From: Antennarius striatus
Lineage: Eukaryota > Chordata > Actinopteri > Lophiiformes > Antennariidae
Assembly: GCF_040054535.1 (NCBI RefSeq)
Contig: NC_090796.1
Coordinates: 9,353,501 to 9,417,500, forward strand
Length of the DNA stretch: 64,000 nucleotides
Direction: 5' to 3'
The notes below the pieces were generated by a model. It did not search any database and was not told the DNA's origin. It was given only the letters and a program-made list of their open reading frames with translations. Shown piece after piece: positions 22,335-36,030 of this stretch. The position numbers were made by a program, and so were the translations under genes. Position 1 is the first letter of the stretch. Every line of letters begins with the position of its first letter.

Positions 22335-24476
22335 ATGAAGTTGCTTGTTGCTGCAGTAGGCTTACTTGCCTTGTGCGTCCACCCGAATGCAGCAAGTAAT
22401 TCAACCGGTAATTCAACCTTTTTCATCTTGGATGCGTAGTGATTGAACTACCAAATTGTTGCTGCCATGAGAATTTGAGTAACTTCTGTCTTTTTTTATT
22501 TATTTTTTTTAGAATGGTGCTATCATGATCCAGCATGCAGTGAGTAATCCCTGTTTAACTTCCTATGACCACGATCTCTTGCTGAGTATTTGAACCTTTG
22601 TCTTCTTTTCCTTAGATGACACCACATGGCCAACTCTCTTTCCTTCGTTTTGCAATGGCAATCGGCAGTCTCCCATAAACATCAACAGCTCAGACACCAC
22701 AGTCAACGACAACCTGACTGAAATCATGATTACGAACTCCAGTGTGAACGGCTTTCTGGATAAGATCGAGAATACCGGCAGGACAAGTGAGTGCTGGGCG
22801 TCTGCAAACACGGTCCCAGATTCAATTTTAGGCGTCTTGGGCAATGGACAATAATTTTCTTTTAAAATTGTGTAATTTCTCTGCAAATTTTATTTATCTC
22901 ATGGTTAATTATCATCTCTGAGATGCATCATAGACAGGAAAGTGCACACCTTTTACTTTTTGGACGTCCTAAAATGATGCATAATACAGATTGTATGCTT
23001 CTCCTGTTCACATTTAATTTGAATTTCCTTTTTTTTTTTAAACCTCTACAGTTAAAGTCAAATTTAGAAAAGGAATTGAGTTTCACGGAGGAGACCTAAC
23101 TGAGAGTTATGAGGCCCTGCAGTTCCATTTGCACTGGGGTAATAGAACTTCGGTGCCTGGTTCCGAGCACACTGTGAATGGCATTCGCTATCCAGGGGAG
23201 GTACTACATTCTATTGTTCATGTTGAGATTTAATTACGAGGTTTTGTTTTTTTTTCGATACAACGGGTCTTTATTCAACTGAGGATGTTTTTTTTTGTTT
23301 TTTTTTAACCACAGATGCACATAGTAACTATTAAGAAATCTCTTAATGGAAATACGTCTTTAGGAACAACAATCTCTGATGGATTTGCTGCTTTTGGCTT
23401 CTTCATTGAGGTAAGAAAAAGACAAAACAAAAATAATGCCATTAAAATTGTCCGTCATAATATTTCATATATCAACCACGGCTTTAAGTAGTTGATAGAT
23501 GACATCCAGGCCAAATAAAAGTTAAATAAGAATATAAATGAAAATTTCTTTTTTTTTTTTTTTTTTTTAAATAAACGTGCTTTTAAAAATCAAATCTTTC
23601 TTTATTTCTTTCGTTCGGTCTTTCTTTCTTTTTTTAGGAGTCGACAAGTTCATCTGCATTATCTGACAGCTGGAGAACCTTGTTAAACGACCTGAGCAAC
23701 ATCTCGTTTTGTGGTGAGGACATTGGAAAAGGGATTGGATTGTGTTTGACAAAATATATTCTTAAGCATCACAAAATCCAAACTATAGTGAACAAATTTC
23801 AAGCAATTATGAGAGGGTAGCGCAATGCTTATTCATGTACAAATTTATTTTCCTTAATATAACCAAATATGCAGAAAATTGTTAGTAATTTGTCCTTGAG
23901 AAATCTTAGATGTGCTGCCCTTTCATAATTTGAAATATGGTGATTTTTTCCCCCAAACTTGTCAATATTGGCTGCAGTCTGTTCAGAGGTCATATTTCTC
24001 TCCTCAGACACATCTATCGCTGCACCTTCTGGAGTCTCACTGGATGATCTCATCCAAGGGGTGAATCGCTCCAGCTATTACCGCTACCTAGGCTCGCTAA
24101 CCACCCCAAATTGCTTTGAATCTGTGGTTTGGACTGTGTTCAAAGAACCAATCGGCCTCAGCAGTGATGTGGTGAGCTTTTGGTATCTTTTTTTTCACAA
24201 TGATGCAACTACATAGTCAGAAAAGTCAATATAATTTTTTTCAACACTGTTTCTCACAGCTAACATGCTCCAATATTTTGTCTCCAGATTGATCTTTTCA
24301 GCACCTTATACATTGGCGCCAATGCTTCATCACCTTTAATGATCAATGTCTACAGAGGCATCCAGGACCTGGCCCTGACTGTCACAACACAGCGGGAGGC
24401 CACGGAAAGCTCTGCCTCCATGATCTTCTACTCTCTAGGGCTTATTGCCCTCAGCCTTTTTGTGTCCTGGAGTTAG
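22335..24476 (+). CDS. GPI-type alpha-carbonic anhydrase (CA4/CA15-like), single domain
   Basis: Eight exons (22335-22407, 22513-22539, 22616-22786, 23052-23200, 23315-23410, 23638-23713, 24008-24171, 24288-24476) join in frame to 314 codons. It has a signal peptide ([15 protein letters not shown]...), one alpha-CA domain and a hydrophobic C-terminus ([19 protein letters not shown]) suggesting a GPI anchor. Zinc ligands H116, H118 and H142, gate E129, T229 (Thr199 equivalent) and the C46/C233 disulfide pair are present. It should catalyse CO2 hydration at the cell surface. The residue equivalent to proton-shuttle His64 is Arg89 (NTGRT instead of NNGHT), so turnover may be slower or use another shuttle. 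Splice phases, and the 164-base exon 7, match the tandem gene upstream, so the two are probably tandem duplicates. CA4 and CA15 cannot be separated by eye. Confidence 0.92.
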
Positions 24477-25525
24477 GACTCAAAAAAGTTAAACTTGTTG
24501 CTAGTGTCAACAATATATGGTTATTCTGGCACTTCATTTATTGCCTTTTCTGAGTGATTTGTCAAAATTACATCTAGCCATATTTGCTAACACTTAAATG
24601 AAGTATGCACAGAACAAATCATCAGTGCTCTCAAATCAGCATAGAGACCTTTTCTCAATAAGCTAATCTGATCGTTAACATTGCGGTACCTTAGGAGCTC
24701 TCCAACTTGGCTCTTTATATTAACACTATTATAATGAAGTTGTTCAAATTTGCATGATATCTCACTTATACATATGTTGACCATCATATGATTTATTCTT
24801 TGGTTATGATTTTCTATGAGGAATCAGAATTTAAGCTCTGGTAGGCATGCTAGCACTTGTAGCATACATGATTATCCATTACAAGCAGGAGAATTTGACT
24901 TTTTGGTTTGCAGTATGAAAATGTCTAGATATAAGTCATCTGGATCCATGTGCCTAAACTGCTTTCAGATCCCTTGAGATGGCATGCATTTGCACTAATA
25001 ATGTACGTGGAAGTGAGAATAAGGTAAATGAAGTATTGAGAATCTAGAATTATGTATTTCAGTGTTTAGTTGATGTTGACACATATCCATTAAGGATGTT
25101 CTTCCCAATAGATTTTCATATTTGATTCATTTTTGTAATTTAATTTGTTTTTATGTTGTCATCATCAAAGAAGATAGAAACTATCATGTCATGTAGCCAC
25201 ATTGTCAGGTTGAACACTCCACAATATGCCTTGTACTGCCTCTTGTCTTCATGAAGGACCGATGTCTCATTGAGAGTCAAATGAAAACCATTATGTATCA
25301 CAATGGCAGAGATTACATGCTGGCATTAGTCCTCTGTTGCACTACTTGCATGTAACAAACCTGGAGCCTCACGATTTTGTTAAATGTATCATTAATTATA
25401 TGATTTTATGTCTACCTGTTCTTCAGCTGTCTTACTTTGACTGTACACAAGTACATACATTCCTGGATAACATAGATATTATGACAATAACAATAATAAT
25501 AACAATAATTATTATTATATACACA

Positions 25526-25526
25526 G

Positions 25527-25557
<31 letters not shown>

Positions 25558-25592
25558 TATATATATACAGTGTGTGTATATATATATATATA

Positions 25593-25685
<93 letters not shown>

Positions 25686-25690
25686 TGTAT
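25526..25690. repeat. (TA)n microsatellite with embedded CA/TG palindrome
   Basis: Long AT dinucleotide runs flank a short CACACAC...GTGTGTG inverted segment. Open frames of alternating Ile-Tyr over it are artefacts. Confidence 0.9.
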
Positions 25691-27069
25691 ATATAAAAGT
25701 GCCATTGCAAGTTGGCACTTAATTGAGTAAGACACTTGAGCAAGATGTGGCCCTTCAATTTGCCATCATAGTTCACATTAGATGACGTAAAACCCTCATA
25801 TATACAAAATGCATTTATTATTTTACAAATGCTGCCCTTTAATTCTGACTCTAAGTCTTTGCACTAAAATTAATATATACGAGGACACAATGGTCTGTCA
25901 CTGGGACATGTGCCACATGTAGCTCGCTTAAATAATATCCCTCTTAGGGAATAGAATAAATACTCCAGTCACAACATCCTTGAACAGCTTGAATGTGATG
26001 TGAATAAACGATTCAATGTTTAACTAGATCAGAAGAAGTTGGGGCCTTTGAAATAAGCATACACAACTTTACCTGCAAAGCTCCAGCAAGTGAATCGTTT
26101 TAGTATTACGAGTCTGTCTGATTGTTAAATCAGGACTTTTGTTTCTCCTGACAGTGAGAAAACTGCGCCAACAGTCCCAGAATCCAGACAACCAGTATAT
26201 CAGCACAAATATGCTCATCCTGTACTGAGTTCATTCCCTTCCCCACACTTGACTAAGATGAGAATCTGACATTGAAAAGGTTGAGGCGTTAAGATCACAA
26301 TCAGTGTTCTGGACTGAACACAAGGGTTTGTCGCATGAGAATGATGAGTATGCACATCTATTCAGTTGAATGGTTGAGATTTTCACAAACATGAAGTGTC
26401 AAACATGTGAACCGCATGATAAGCAACAGGGCAGTCGTGAAGGCGCTGAGATCAAACGATAGTGTTTTTTTTTTCTTATCAGATTGTGCGGGTAGGGTGG
26501 GGGTGGACTTTTGCTTGGGTCTTATGGGTGAGATTCAGGTGAGTCACACCTCTTGAAGCAGAATTCACCTTGTAGCCAGGAACAAGAAAGCTATACATGT
26601 ATGTAAGATTTTGTAATATTCATAAAAACACATTAATATTTCTTTTACATATCTCCACCTACATTGCTGTATGTCATAACTTTAACATAAGTAGATCTAA
26701 ACTAACCTGAGGACGATATTGCAACACCAGTGAAATTCCAGAACATTATAGAGCTCAAACGTGAAATGATTTAGTGAACTGCTTCTTAAGAGCGGCACCA
26801 AAAGCATCACAGTGACAGATTTTTTTTTTTAAATAATAAAAATGCAAGTACAAAAAATACATTAAACTCTACATGATATCAGTTAACATCACCGTAAGAG
26901 GACTAAAATGACAGGAAAAGCTTGACGGATATCATTAAATGTGACACTGCTTCAGGCTTTCTTAAGTCATTTTGAACAGCTGTATTATTTATATATTTTT
27001 GAGTCAACAGGGATTCCTGTCATTTCAAAAGCTCAAGTGTAGTTGTCACCAATCCTGCTAAACTCTTTT

Positions 27070-28000
27070 TTTCAACTCTTCGCAAGTGAATGATTTATTG
27101 CAAACCTTGGATTGTATTACTTCTTACAGCTCAACCAGGACAAAACAGAAGTACTTGTCATCGGTCCTGAAGCACACAGAGAAAAACTTAATTTAAAACT
27201 CAAAGCCCTGGCTTTTAAGACATCTGAGCAGGTAAAAAACCTAGGTGCTATTCTAGATTCTAAATTGAATTTTAATGCTCATATCAAAAGTACAGTTAAG
27301 AGTGGATTTTATCATCTAAAGAATATTGCCAGGGTAAGACCATTTTTTATCTCAAACCAACACAGAGACACTAATGCATGCTTTTATTACTTGTAGAATT
27401 GTTTACTGCAACGCTCTTCTTTCTGGTCTCTCCAAAAAAAGCTACTCCATTACAACATCTCCAAAACTGTGACGAGTTCAGAAAGAGAGCTCACGTTACA
27501 CCAATTTAAAGTCTCTGCACTGGTTACCTATATGCTTCAGAATTGATTTTAAGATCCTTATAATGGTTTTTAAATCTCTTAATGGTCCTGGTCCTAATTA
27601 TTTATCTGATTTGCTTTTAACATATACACCCTCTAGATCTCTCAGGTCGTCAATCACTGCCCTTTTAATTACTCCAAAAGTTTTAACCAAAACATATGGC
27701 GAGGCCTCCTTTTACCACTGCGGCCCACGTTTGTGGAACAGTTTGCCTGAGGACCTGAGGAAAACAGAGTTTGTGGACATTTTCAAAAGCAAACTCAAGA
27801 CCCACCTTTTTAACTTGGCTTTTAACTAAAAATGTATATATCTATTTATTTATTTACTTTTTTCTTTAAATTACTACTTTTAACCTTTTAGTTTATCTTG
27901 TGTGTGTGTGTTGGGGATGACTGTTTTTATATTGTTTTTATGTAAAGCACTTTGGGCTACTCACTTTGTATGTAAAGCGCTTTATAAATAAAGTTTGATT
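27070..28000 (+). mobile_element. L2/Maui-like non-LTR retrotransposon, 3' end
   Basis: Two out-of-frame pieces of one reverse-transcriptase C-terminus are visible. The first contains LNQDKTEVLVIGPE and LGAILDSKLNFNAHI (27.12-27.40 kb). The second runs from FKSLNGPGPNYLSDLLL to LWNSLPEDLRKTEFVDIFKS (27.56-27.83 kb). The tail 'aaagcgctttataaataaag' near 27975 is a typical 3' end of this LINE group. It is 5' truncated and frameshifted, hence inactive. Confidence 0.8.
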
Positions 28001-28611
28001 GAATGATTAAAACAACAGTTTTGAGCATAAGCATAATTAATCAACAGAAACAGTGACTTCTCACTTTGATTATTTTCATTTTTTTAAAAATAATTTACAA
28101 GAACAACACTTGATCCATTATAATTTTGTAAAGAAATCATACAAAACTACAGGTCCTCCTTTCTGTTTGAACTCTACCTATCTATGAATGAATGTATTTT
28201 AAAAATATAAGCTGATAAAGAAGCTGACATTTGCACTAAAGTATGTTGGCCTCACTATGAGGGAGCGGCCTGCGTGCCGGATTTCTGTCTTAAATTTCCA
28301 TGCATTCTCATTTAGGGGCTGTGTGTAATACAATCCTTACTGCAGGAAAAGGAGTGGCACAATTCTATAGTAAGACAGGGGAAGAACAAAACTCACCTCA
28401 GCCACATGGGCTGTTAAGGTAATATTTACTGAAGGATGAACCTAATATTAAAGTAATACAAGTATTTAAGTTGGATTGCTATACTTTACTATATGTTATA
28501 TGAGAGCAGCTAATTGGCTGCAATGGAAGATGAGTTTTTAAGAGCTTTTGCCACCCTCCAGTTGAGTAAGAGGGATAGTACAAAAGCAACCTGAAGTTGG
28601 GTCTCTATTTT

Positions 28612-31600
28612 CTAATAAACAGCCACCAACAGAAGAAAGAGAATGAAAGTGAGCCAGCTACTTCTGAGGAAAGAAGATGAACCCTTTAAGTCACAGCTGC
28701 ACTCCTTTGGGAGTCGAGGATTGACTGTGTTGGGGGGCGCAGAGGGAGCCGGACATCTGAGCCAGTCCACAGCGATGGATCGAGGAGTAACTACTTCTTG
28801 ATTTAGTCCTCCATTTTTCAGTACCCAGTAAAGGTTGTCCTTGAAGAAGTAGGCATCTCCTAAAGAGTAAGAGCAGATCTTTAATTGCATCGTGATTAAA
28901 TCGTTATAAACTCAGTGACAAAAAGGTAGTAATAAGAGCAACAGAGTGGAATAATTCCATTAGCTGCTCAACATGTCAAGAGGGAAATTCTATCTGTCCT
29001 GTGTAGCTGAAGCCAAAAAAATGATCGCGCTTAAGTATGATCTGTAGTCTATAATTATGTGAGACAGGTTTGATGTTTTGGCTTCCCTTTGTTTATGACT
29101 AAGTGTATGGTATGTTGTCATTCAAGCTGGAGAGTTGATTCACAACATTTCCTTTTCACATTTTTCTATCTTCTCTCTTCTCTTTATTTGAAAACGCTTT
29201 ATACTTCTCTGGCTACTTGTTCAAGCCTCTCGAAAAATGCCCTAACCTTAAAATAAACACATTTAATACTGATCTCACAACATATTCAGCCCTCAGACTG
29301 CAATATTACCTTCTCCCCAGCTGATGATGTCATCCATATGGGACGGTACTCCAGCCCAGAGGCTGTTGTCTCGCGGGTAACCTGAATCTGGCTGCCTATT
29401 CACGTGTTCGCTAGTGTGACTCTCGTCAAATCTCCAAAATTCTCCCCCGCTGAAGAGGTACGTTTTCCCGTTGTGGGCCCAGATGAAAGCTGCCTCCACA
29501 CTTTCCACCAGTGCTCCAAACTTGCTCCGCATCCCCCATTCAGCGAGGGGTCGGGGGTAATTGGGCATGGCCACTGTGTCTTTGAAGACCCAGTACTGAG
29601 ATCCTGGATATATGGAGGAAAGTTTGAGGGGGAAATTGTTTGTGCAGGAATTTTGTAAGGTTCACAAAGTTTGCAAAACGATAACATCAGATGATAAATG
29701 TCTCACCGGTTCAACATGATGATTGATAATTGGTTAAATATAAATAGTCTTTACATTTCATTTATTACTCTTGCTGATGAGGCAGTAAAATAGCTGGTAT
29801 AATAAAATAAATCCTCTACACAAATAAGATAATTGCACAGTCATGATTTTTTGCACATTCATGATTTTTTGCACATTAGACACACTGTACAACTGTTTAT
29901 ATTATTTTTATGATTATTATTTATTACACCATACTGATACAATCACTCAAAATGACAGGAGTCATAAGCAGAGGATCATGTCCCTCACCAACGAAGAAGA
30001 TGATGTGACTGTCAGTCTTCCGCTCATACACAGCATCAATCTTACTCATTCCAGGAGGAAAGCCAGTCCAAAAGTTTTGAATTAGAGCCGGCCTGAGGGA
30101 CACTAAAGACCCGTCTCGTTTCGTTCTCCAGAAGTGTGCATCTTTCAGAGTAAGACACGATATATTCATATATTCAGGAACAATGTAGATGTTGTGAAGA
30201 ACAAGTCTCACATAAAAAATAAGACATTTAACATGAGCTTAGATTCTGAAGTTCATTTTGTGTTAGTTCTACCTTTAAAGAAGAAGACCTCTCCCCTGAT
30301 ATTTGCCACAGCATCAAAGCCTCCCTGACATCGCTCATGGAATGTGGGATCAGAACTGTGACAGACAAGTCATTGCCAAAACTCAAAAAGTCATCACTAG
30401 TGCATACAAAGAGATTTATCTGTCTGCATTCTCCTGAAAGCACACTAAGGATGTTCACTGTATAAATGACAATGACAAGAGCTTATTGTCTGGATAGATG
30501 TGTAGTGGTTTCAGCTTTTCTCTTGCTCTACTCACAGCTGTGTTGGTCTGGCGGGAGGGGGTCTGGGTAAACCCGGCAGGTCAGGATCAACACCACCTGG
30601 TGGCCCCCCATCTTTCACACCTATGATGAAATGGTGACAACAAGAAGCACAGAAGTGGAAATCAAAGCCGAATGAACAACCCAGCTTACTCTCTTATTTC
30701 TTATAGTTAATTATGATCATTACTATTTCAAGACATCTTTTTTCTTTACTAGGACTTTAATAAACCATATAAGCTATAAATTAACAATGATCATGTTTAC
30801 CTGACAGTAACAATTTCATATGATATGAAAAGTGATATCACAAGAAAGGAACGTGGGGAGACTTTGAAATGTACTGGAGACAGGAAAAACTGGACTGATC
30901 TGTCCGATGGTTTCTGCCAACATTCATTCATGGGTCCTAATCATCAGTTTAAAAATCATCGTGCTTTCTGACTGAAAATGCTTTGCTCTAACGATGTTCC
31001 CATGAGCTTGAGCTGCAACTGATTCTATTTCAAGTATGAAATTGTGCTGTCTGAAAAGGCTTACTGTTGTGTTACTTTTCAAAAACTTCAATCAGTGCTA
31101 CCAAGACAATACAATGTGAAATACAGTAGGCAGGAACACGACAGATGACATTTTATTCATGTTTCACATTTCATTAACTCTGAACTGTGTTCACCGTAGT
31201 TCATACTGAATACATGAATTCATGAATCCATTCAGGTGGATGGAAGGACGGTTAGACAGACAGATAGACAGACAGACAGATAGATAGATAGGTTACTGAC
31301 CATAGAGCTGCTGAATGGCCATCTTGTCGTCCAGATCCAGCTTGAAGTTGGCGATGTTTTCCACAGGCCCCTGGTAATAAGGCCTCATGATGGACGGATC
31401 AGAGGAGGAGTGGGACAGGCCCAGCGCATGGCCGAACTCATGCACTGCAACTGTGAACAAATCAGTGCTGCCGCCATCACCTGAGGATGTGTGAAGCAAA
31501 AGTGTTATACGGTCACATAAATGATTAGAAATCTAGAGTGTGAGCTCACGGTATGAGCAAAGAACTGGCTTTCATTTTTATGATTCCCAGACTTCATTTT

Positions 31601-34600
31601 GCAATCAGTCTTCAATCCATCATAAAACCATTAATGACGATTTCATATTTATATTGGTCATATACTGTACCTCCATAACTCCAGCTCTCATGATCATCAA
31701 AATGTGTGTCACCGGCCACTTCATCCCTGCCTGGAAAGAAAGCGTGGGCCAGGGTGCCACCCGGCCCATCAAAAGGGTACCCGTCATCATGAAGCAAGCG
31801 ATCAAAAGACACTCTGATGTCCCCTCCAGTGGCCACTCCCTGGTGGTCGCTTGGCAGCTGACGGAAGATCAGCGGGGCTGCGTCGCTCCAAGCTTTGAAG
31901 GCATGACTAAGAAGTCTGTCCACCAAATTATTAGACAGGCTGGGGGAGAAGGAAGGCGATGGGTAGCTGTGGACACTTCAGAGAAGAATATGTTTAATTA
32001 GAATAAAGATGCATTTTTAATGATCCACTAAATCTGTTCACTATACTCTTCTAGACAATCCCTGTTGTTGTTGTTTTTTATGTTATCATTGTAAAGGCAA
32101 CATGGTTTTCTGTGACATAAAAGTTCTTCAGCTTTCTTCAGTGGTTATTTTCAAATTGTTTCTGGAGATACCAAGTTAGTGAATTAGCTAATATATTAGA
32201 TTTTTTATTATGCAAGTGTTATGGGGAAAAAAACCCTAAATGAAAAATCCTACTAACAAGTGTGACTTGTGTTGCTAAATAATGGGAACATTGATGGTTA
32301 TTTCAAATCGATAGCTTATTCCCCATCTAGTGGCTGCAGACTGTACGTAAGGTTTTAACTAGCTGTGAATAGACCCATGATGTGTCTGCTGTAGTCCTGC
32401 TCTGGTGAAAAAAGAAATGCCCAGCTGTTCCGCTGGCTTCATGTCGTTCAACTTTTTTGTTCTTGTCCCTGTGTTTTTTTTAATTACATAATTGCCTTGT
32501 TGTTGAAAGACACTCTACAAATAAACAGTTGTAAATGTAAAAGGTTCTTCTTTTCAGTTCCACCGAAGTCATGGTCTTCACTGTGCAAACCTCGATTTCT
32601 CAATCGTTAATCCAAGGAAAAATGAATAAAATGACACAACCAATTCCAGTTGAAGAAAAGGAGCAGCTCTTCGTTGGTTCTTTTAAACATATTTCTGGTC
32701 TCATTGATTGATTGAAAATCAGAGCTACATTGTCAAAATACAGCCTAAATTTGCTAACTGCTGCAGTGGTAAAAGAAACGCATGATAACAGTTAGTGACA
32801 CATAAAGGGAAGAAACACACACAGTGTCATGTGACAGGAAACACACCTCCATGTGAGGTCTTTCTTGTGCCACTTAAGGCCTGACAAAGCATATCGTCTC
32901 CTCCGTCTTCTTCTCCTTAGCATGTCTCCACTCCCAACAATATCCGGAAGGGAGCAGCGTGGTGTGGACATGAGTTTGAGGGTTTCACTGTCTGGATGAA
33001 GTTAATCATAGTTTAACGAGAGCAATGGCGCCTCACACAGCAGCCAGAACAATTTAACTCAATATAAACATGCCACATTTTACTGATTGATCTAAGTTTG
33101 AGGTTGTTACCGAGAATTCCAGTTTCCTGAACCCCCCCAAATCGCTGCATGACACGAATGGCTTTCTCAAGCCCATCTTTGGTCTGCAGTTTGCTTGTGT
33201 GTGGGTCAGGCGGAGGAAGATAGCCATACCTGCTCAACCAATCCTGGGCAAAAACACAAGGCACACCTATTAAACAACTTGAGTGAAAGCGACTTCTTCA
33301 AGATTGATTTTTCCGAGATATAACAGACGACAAAACATGACTGGGATGACATTTTAGTGAATGTGCCAAACCAAAAATAAGTTCTCATCTTAGGAATGAT
33401 GGACTTCGAGTCTGACAACCTCACATAGATACTTTGCTTTTGTTGTCTGACTGTAACTGCGTAAACATCTTCCACAGACTTGTGAGAAAGTACATCTGTG
33501 ACTCAGGCACAGACGGCTGCCAGACAGACTAGACATTATCCAGAACTCGTGCAGGTCCATAAAGATTACTACTGCACTCTATGCTGAAGGGGGGACAGGC
33601 TAATTACACACAGTGTATTTTCTCAAGTTGGTAATCATTGAAGGTTCACGAGGAATAAGGCACAGAAACTACCCAAAGACAATTTGTAAATAGACACAGA
33701 GGTTACTCACAATGGTAGGCTACATTTATTTCCTTGTTAATATGATGAAATCTTTTGTGAGTCACAATGGGTGTTAAAGCAAATGTTTGCCAGTTACTTA
33801 CAATAAAAAGCATAGAACATGTAAAGAATACATTGCAATTCAAAACAACAATGAATAAGACAGTTGTGGTGTTGTTCACGTCAATCACATTTACAGAAAT
33901 CAAAACCATTTACTTGATAGTGAGTTTGAAACAACCTGTCACAATGCCTCCACCTTCTGCTGTGGTTGCAGGAAGGATAAGGTGTTGGCTCACATAAAAC
34001 CGTCTTTCTGTGGGTTTTACACTGCAAAAAAAATATCCTCCACAGATTGTCTCATATTCTGCACAATACTTGTACTTGATCTTTAAAAATTCACTGTTTT
34101 ATGAAACATTTAAAAAATTTTGACAGGTAAAATTTTGCAAAATCAATTCACCTTATATCTGTGAATAAAGAAACCACATTAGTTCACATGGAAATGTGTT
34201 TAACTGCACTCATACACTAAAGGCCTCCTACAGGATGCAAACTCATCATGATAACTTTTATGATGATGGAAGTGAAACCAGACATTTTCCTGACAAACAT
34301 GACAAACAGATGTTCATACATGTGAAATTTCACCAAAAAATTGGCAGTATTGCACTTTTTGAGGAAGTGTGTGGGTGAAGTAGGCATGGAGATTTCCAAA
34401 CTCAGTTCCCTCTCGTGATTTGACCTTTTTGATGATTACAAATGCTGAACTCATTCATGTGTCTTCAATGCAAAGATTATATTTATTCTGCATTAAACAT
34501 CTACAGTAAATGCACAAAAGGATACACTGAGATTATTTTTCCATCTCATGTTTTAATTGAATGTTTTAATTCACTATTACTATATTCATTTACTTCTTCT

Positions 34601-35215
34601 CTGTTTTATGTTCTTCTTCCTCTTTTTTCTTCTTATTCCATTAAGGGGGGGCTCCCCTGGGGTTATACCCCTACATATAAACCTCAGGAGTTTCTTTGCC
34701 TCATGTGCATCAGGAGCTCTTTGTCATTAAGGCTCTGGAGGCTACAACTTCCTGCTCATAAGCATGATGTCAATAAAAGCTTTGAGCATCAAATTCCAAC
34801 TCAATAAAAAAAATCTTATGCAAGCATGCAAAGTAATTTTTAACCAAAAAGGAATCACTGTGACATTCACAGGCTGTGTATTTGTTTTCTTTCTTTTTTT
34901 TAATTAACATTGCTGGTATTTAAAATGCCTCACATAAATTAAAATAAAGGTTAGAGCATCTGGTAAGTTCATCATATCTAAAAACAAAGCAAGCTTTCCC
35001 TTGATTTTTAAATGAAAACGGATTTCTTTTTGCTTTATATTATTATTTATCACATTGCATTATTTTAGTAGATAATGGAATAAAAATTTTATCAAGTTAC
35101 ATATTAAATGTCAACTTAGATAAACACTCACCACTGCTCTACTGTACTGGTCGGGTTGTGTTGATGCACCCCCGCTTAAGATCAAAGCCATCAATAGAAA
35201 CAGACCCAACTCCAT
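28612..35215 (-). CDS. mmp25: Matrix metalloproteinase 25 (MT6-MMP), GPI-type
   Basis: Ten reverse-strand exons (35215-35132, 33243-33111, 32991-32847, 31975-31671, 31480-31301, 30620-30536, 30355-30273, 30141-29989, 29603-29310, 28859-28612) join in frame to 569 codons; human MMP25 is about the same length. Order: signal peptide, propeptide with [11 protein letters not shown] and cysteine switch PRCSLPD (C85), eight consecutive Arg (98-105) as furin site before YALSG, catalytic domain with [11 protein letters not shown] (236-246) and Met-turn SIMRP, Pro-rich hinge, hemopexin repeats closed by C320-C523, and a Cys-containing stem plus hydrophobic tail as in GPI-anchored MT-MMPs. It cleaves extracellular matrix and surface proteins; mammalian MMP25 is prominent in leukocytes. 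The VGSGDMLRR...RYALSG junction fits MMP25 better than MMP17. Which teleost copy (a or b) is undecided. Confidence 0.93.
31255..31291. repeat. (GACA/GATA)n microsatellite
   Basis: A short run of GACA then GATA units lies immediately beside the donor of the zinc-motif exon of mmp25. Confidence 0.8.
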
Positions 35216-35643
35216 TCCAATCACTGGAAGGGAAAAAGATCCTCCGTTATTATCAGAACAGTTGAGAGGAATCAAAGTTGGTCCTCTGTTCTATACTAGC
35301 AGTTTCATCCAGAACAAGACTACTGAAGCAGAGCGCACCGCTGTCTGTCCTCTGGACCACCCTCGTCCCTCTGGAGCCTCTCTTGGGTCTAGGCTGGGCT
35401 GATCGATCGGTCAACTCTGCGCGTCTGGCTGCCCTCCAATCGGTCGCTTCCCGTCATCCGCCCTCGATGCATCAGTCAGATTCAGAAGGAGGGGCCGCGG
35501 GTTCCCTCAGGTGCAAAGGAAACCGTGAAGAGACTCCGATATGTTGATGATGAGTTCCTCAATTTACTGACGACCTGACACTCGTGGAAGCCCAGAAGCC
35601 ACGCATAAGACGAAAAAAGAGAAAAAGGATGAAATATACCATG

Positions 35644-35644
<1 letters not shown>

Positions 35645-35695
<51 letters not shown>

Positions 35696-35725
35696 AACGA
35701 TCTTCTTCTTCTTCTTCTTCTTCTT
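35645..35725. repeat. (GAT)n then (CTT)n trinucleotide repeats
   Basis: About 50 bases of GAT units are followed after a short gap by CTT units. Poly-Ser and poly-Ile frames over it are artefacts. Confidence 0.85.
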
Positions 35726-35971
35726 GACAAAAGACCTAAATAACTTTAGGAACATCTAGTGTCACAAAAATGTCCTGTGCACTTTAGTTGACGATCAACT
35801 CACTCTTGCAAATTTCCTGATATGATGCACTGATTTTTAAATTGTATTTCTTTTTATTGGTTTTTACTATTTTTGAAGCACTTTAGCACTTTCATCTAAT
35901 GTAAAATTGTAAAATGTTTGAGTGCAATTAAAGTGTTTTTGCAAAAATAAAAAAAATCTTCTTCTTCTTCT

Positions 35972-35972
35972 A

Positions 35973-36030
<58 letters not shown>
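35972..36030. repeat. (ATT)n trinucleotide repeat
   Basis: A pure ATT run directly downstream of a short CTT run. Confidence 0.9.

Larger units (their letters stand above)
24477..28611. other. Convergent intergenic region between carbonic anhydrase and mmp25
   Basis: It holds the probable long 3' UTR of the carbonic anhydrase, a large (TA)n block at 25.5 kb and an L2-like LINE end at 27-28 kb. No further gene was seen. Confidence 0.65.

Noticed and set aside
25337-25776. Ile-Tyr frames over 100 codons on both strands
   Set aside because: They are translations of a (TA)n microsatellite.
34442-34807. 121-codon frame in mmp25 intron 1
   Set aside because: It has low-complexity hydrophobic sequence, no recognisable domain and no splice context.
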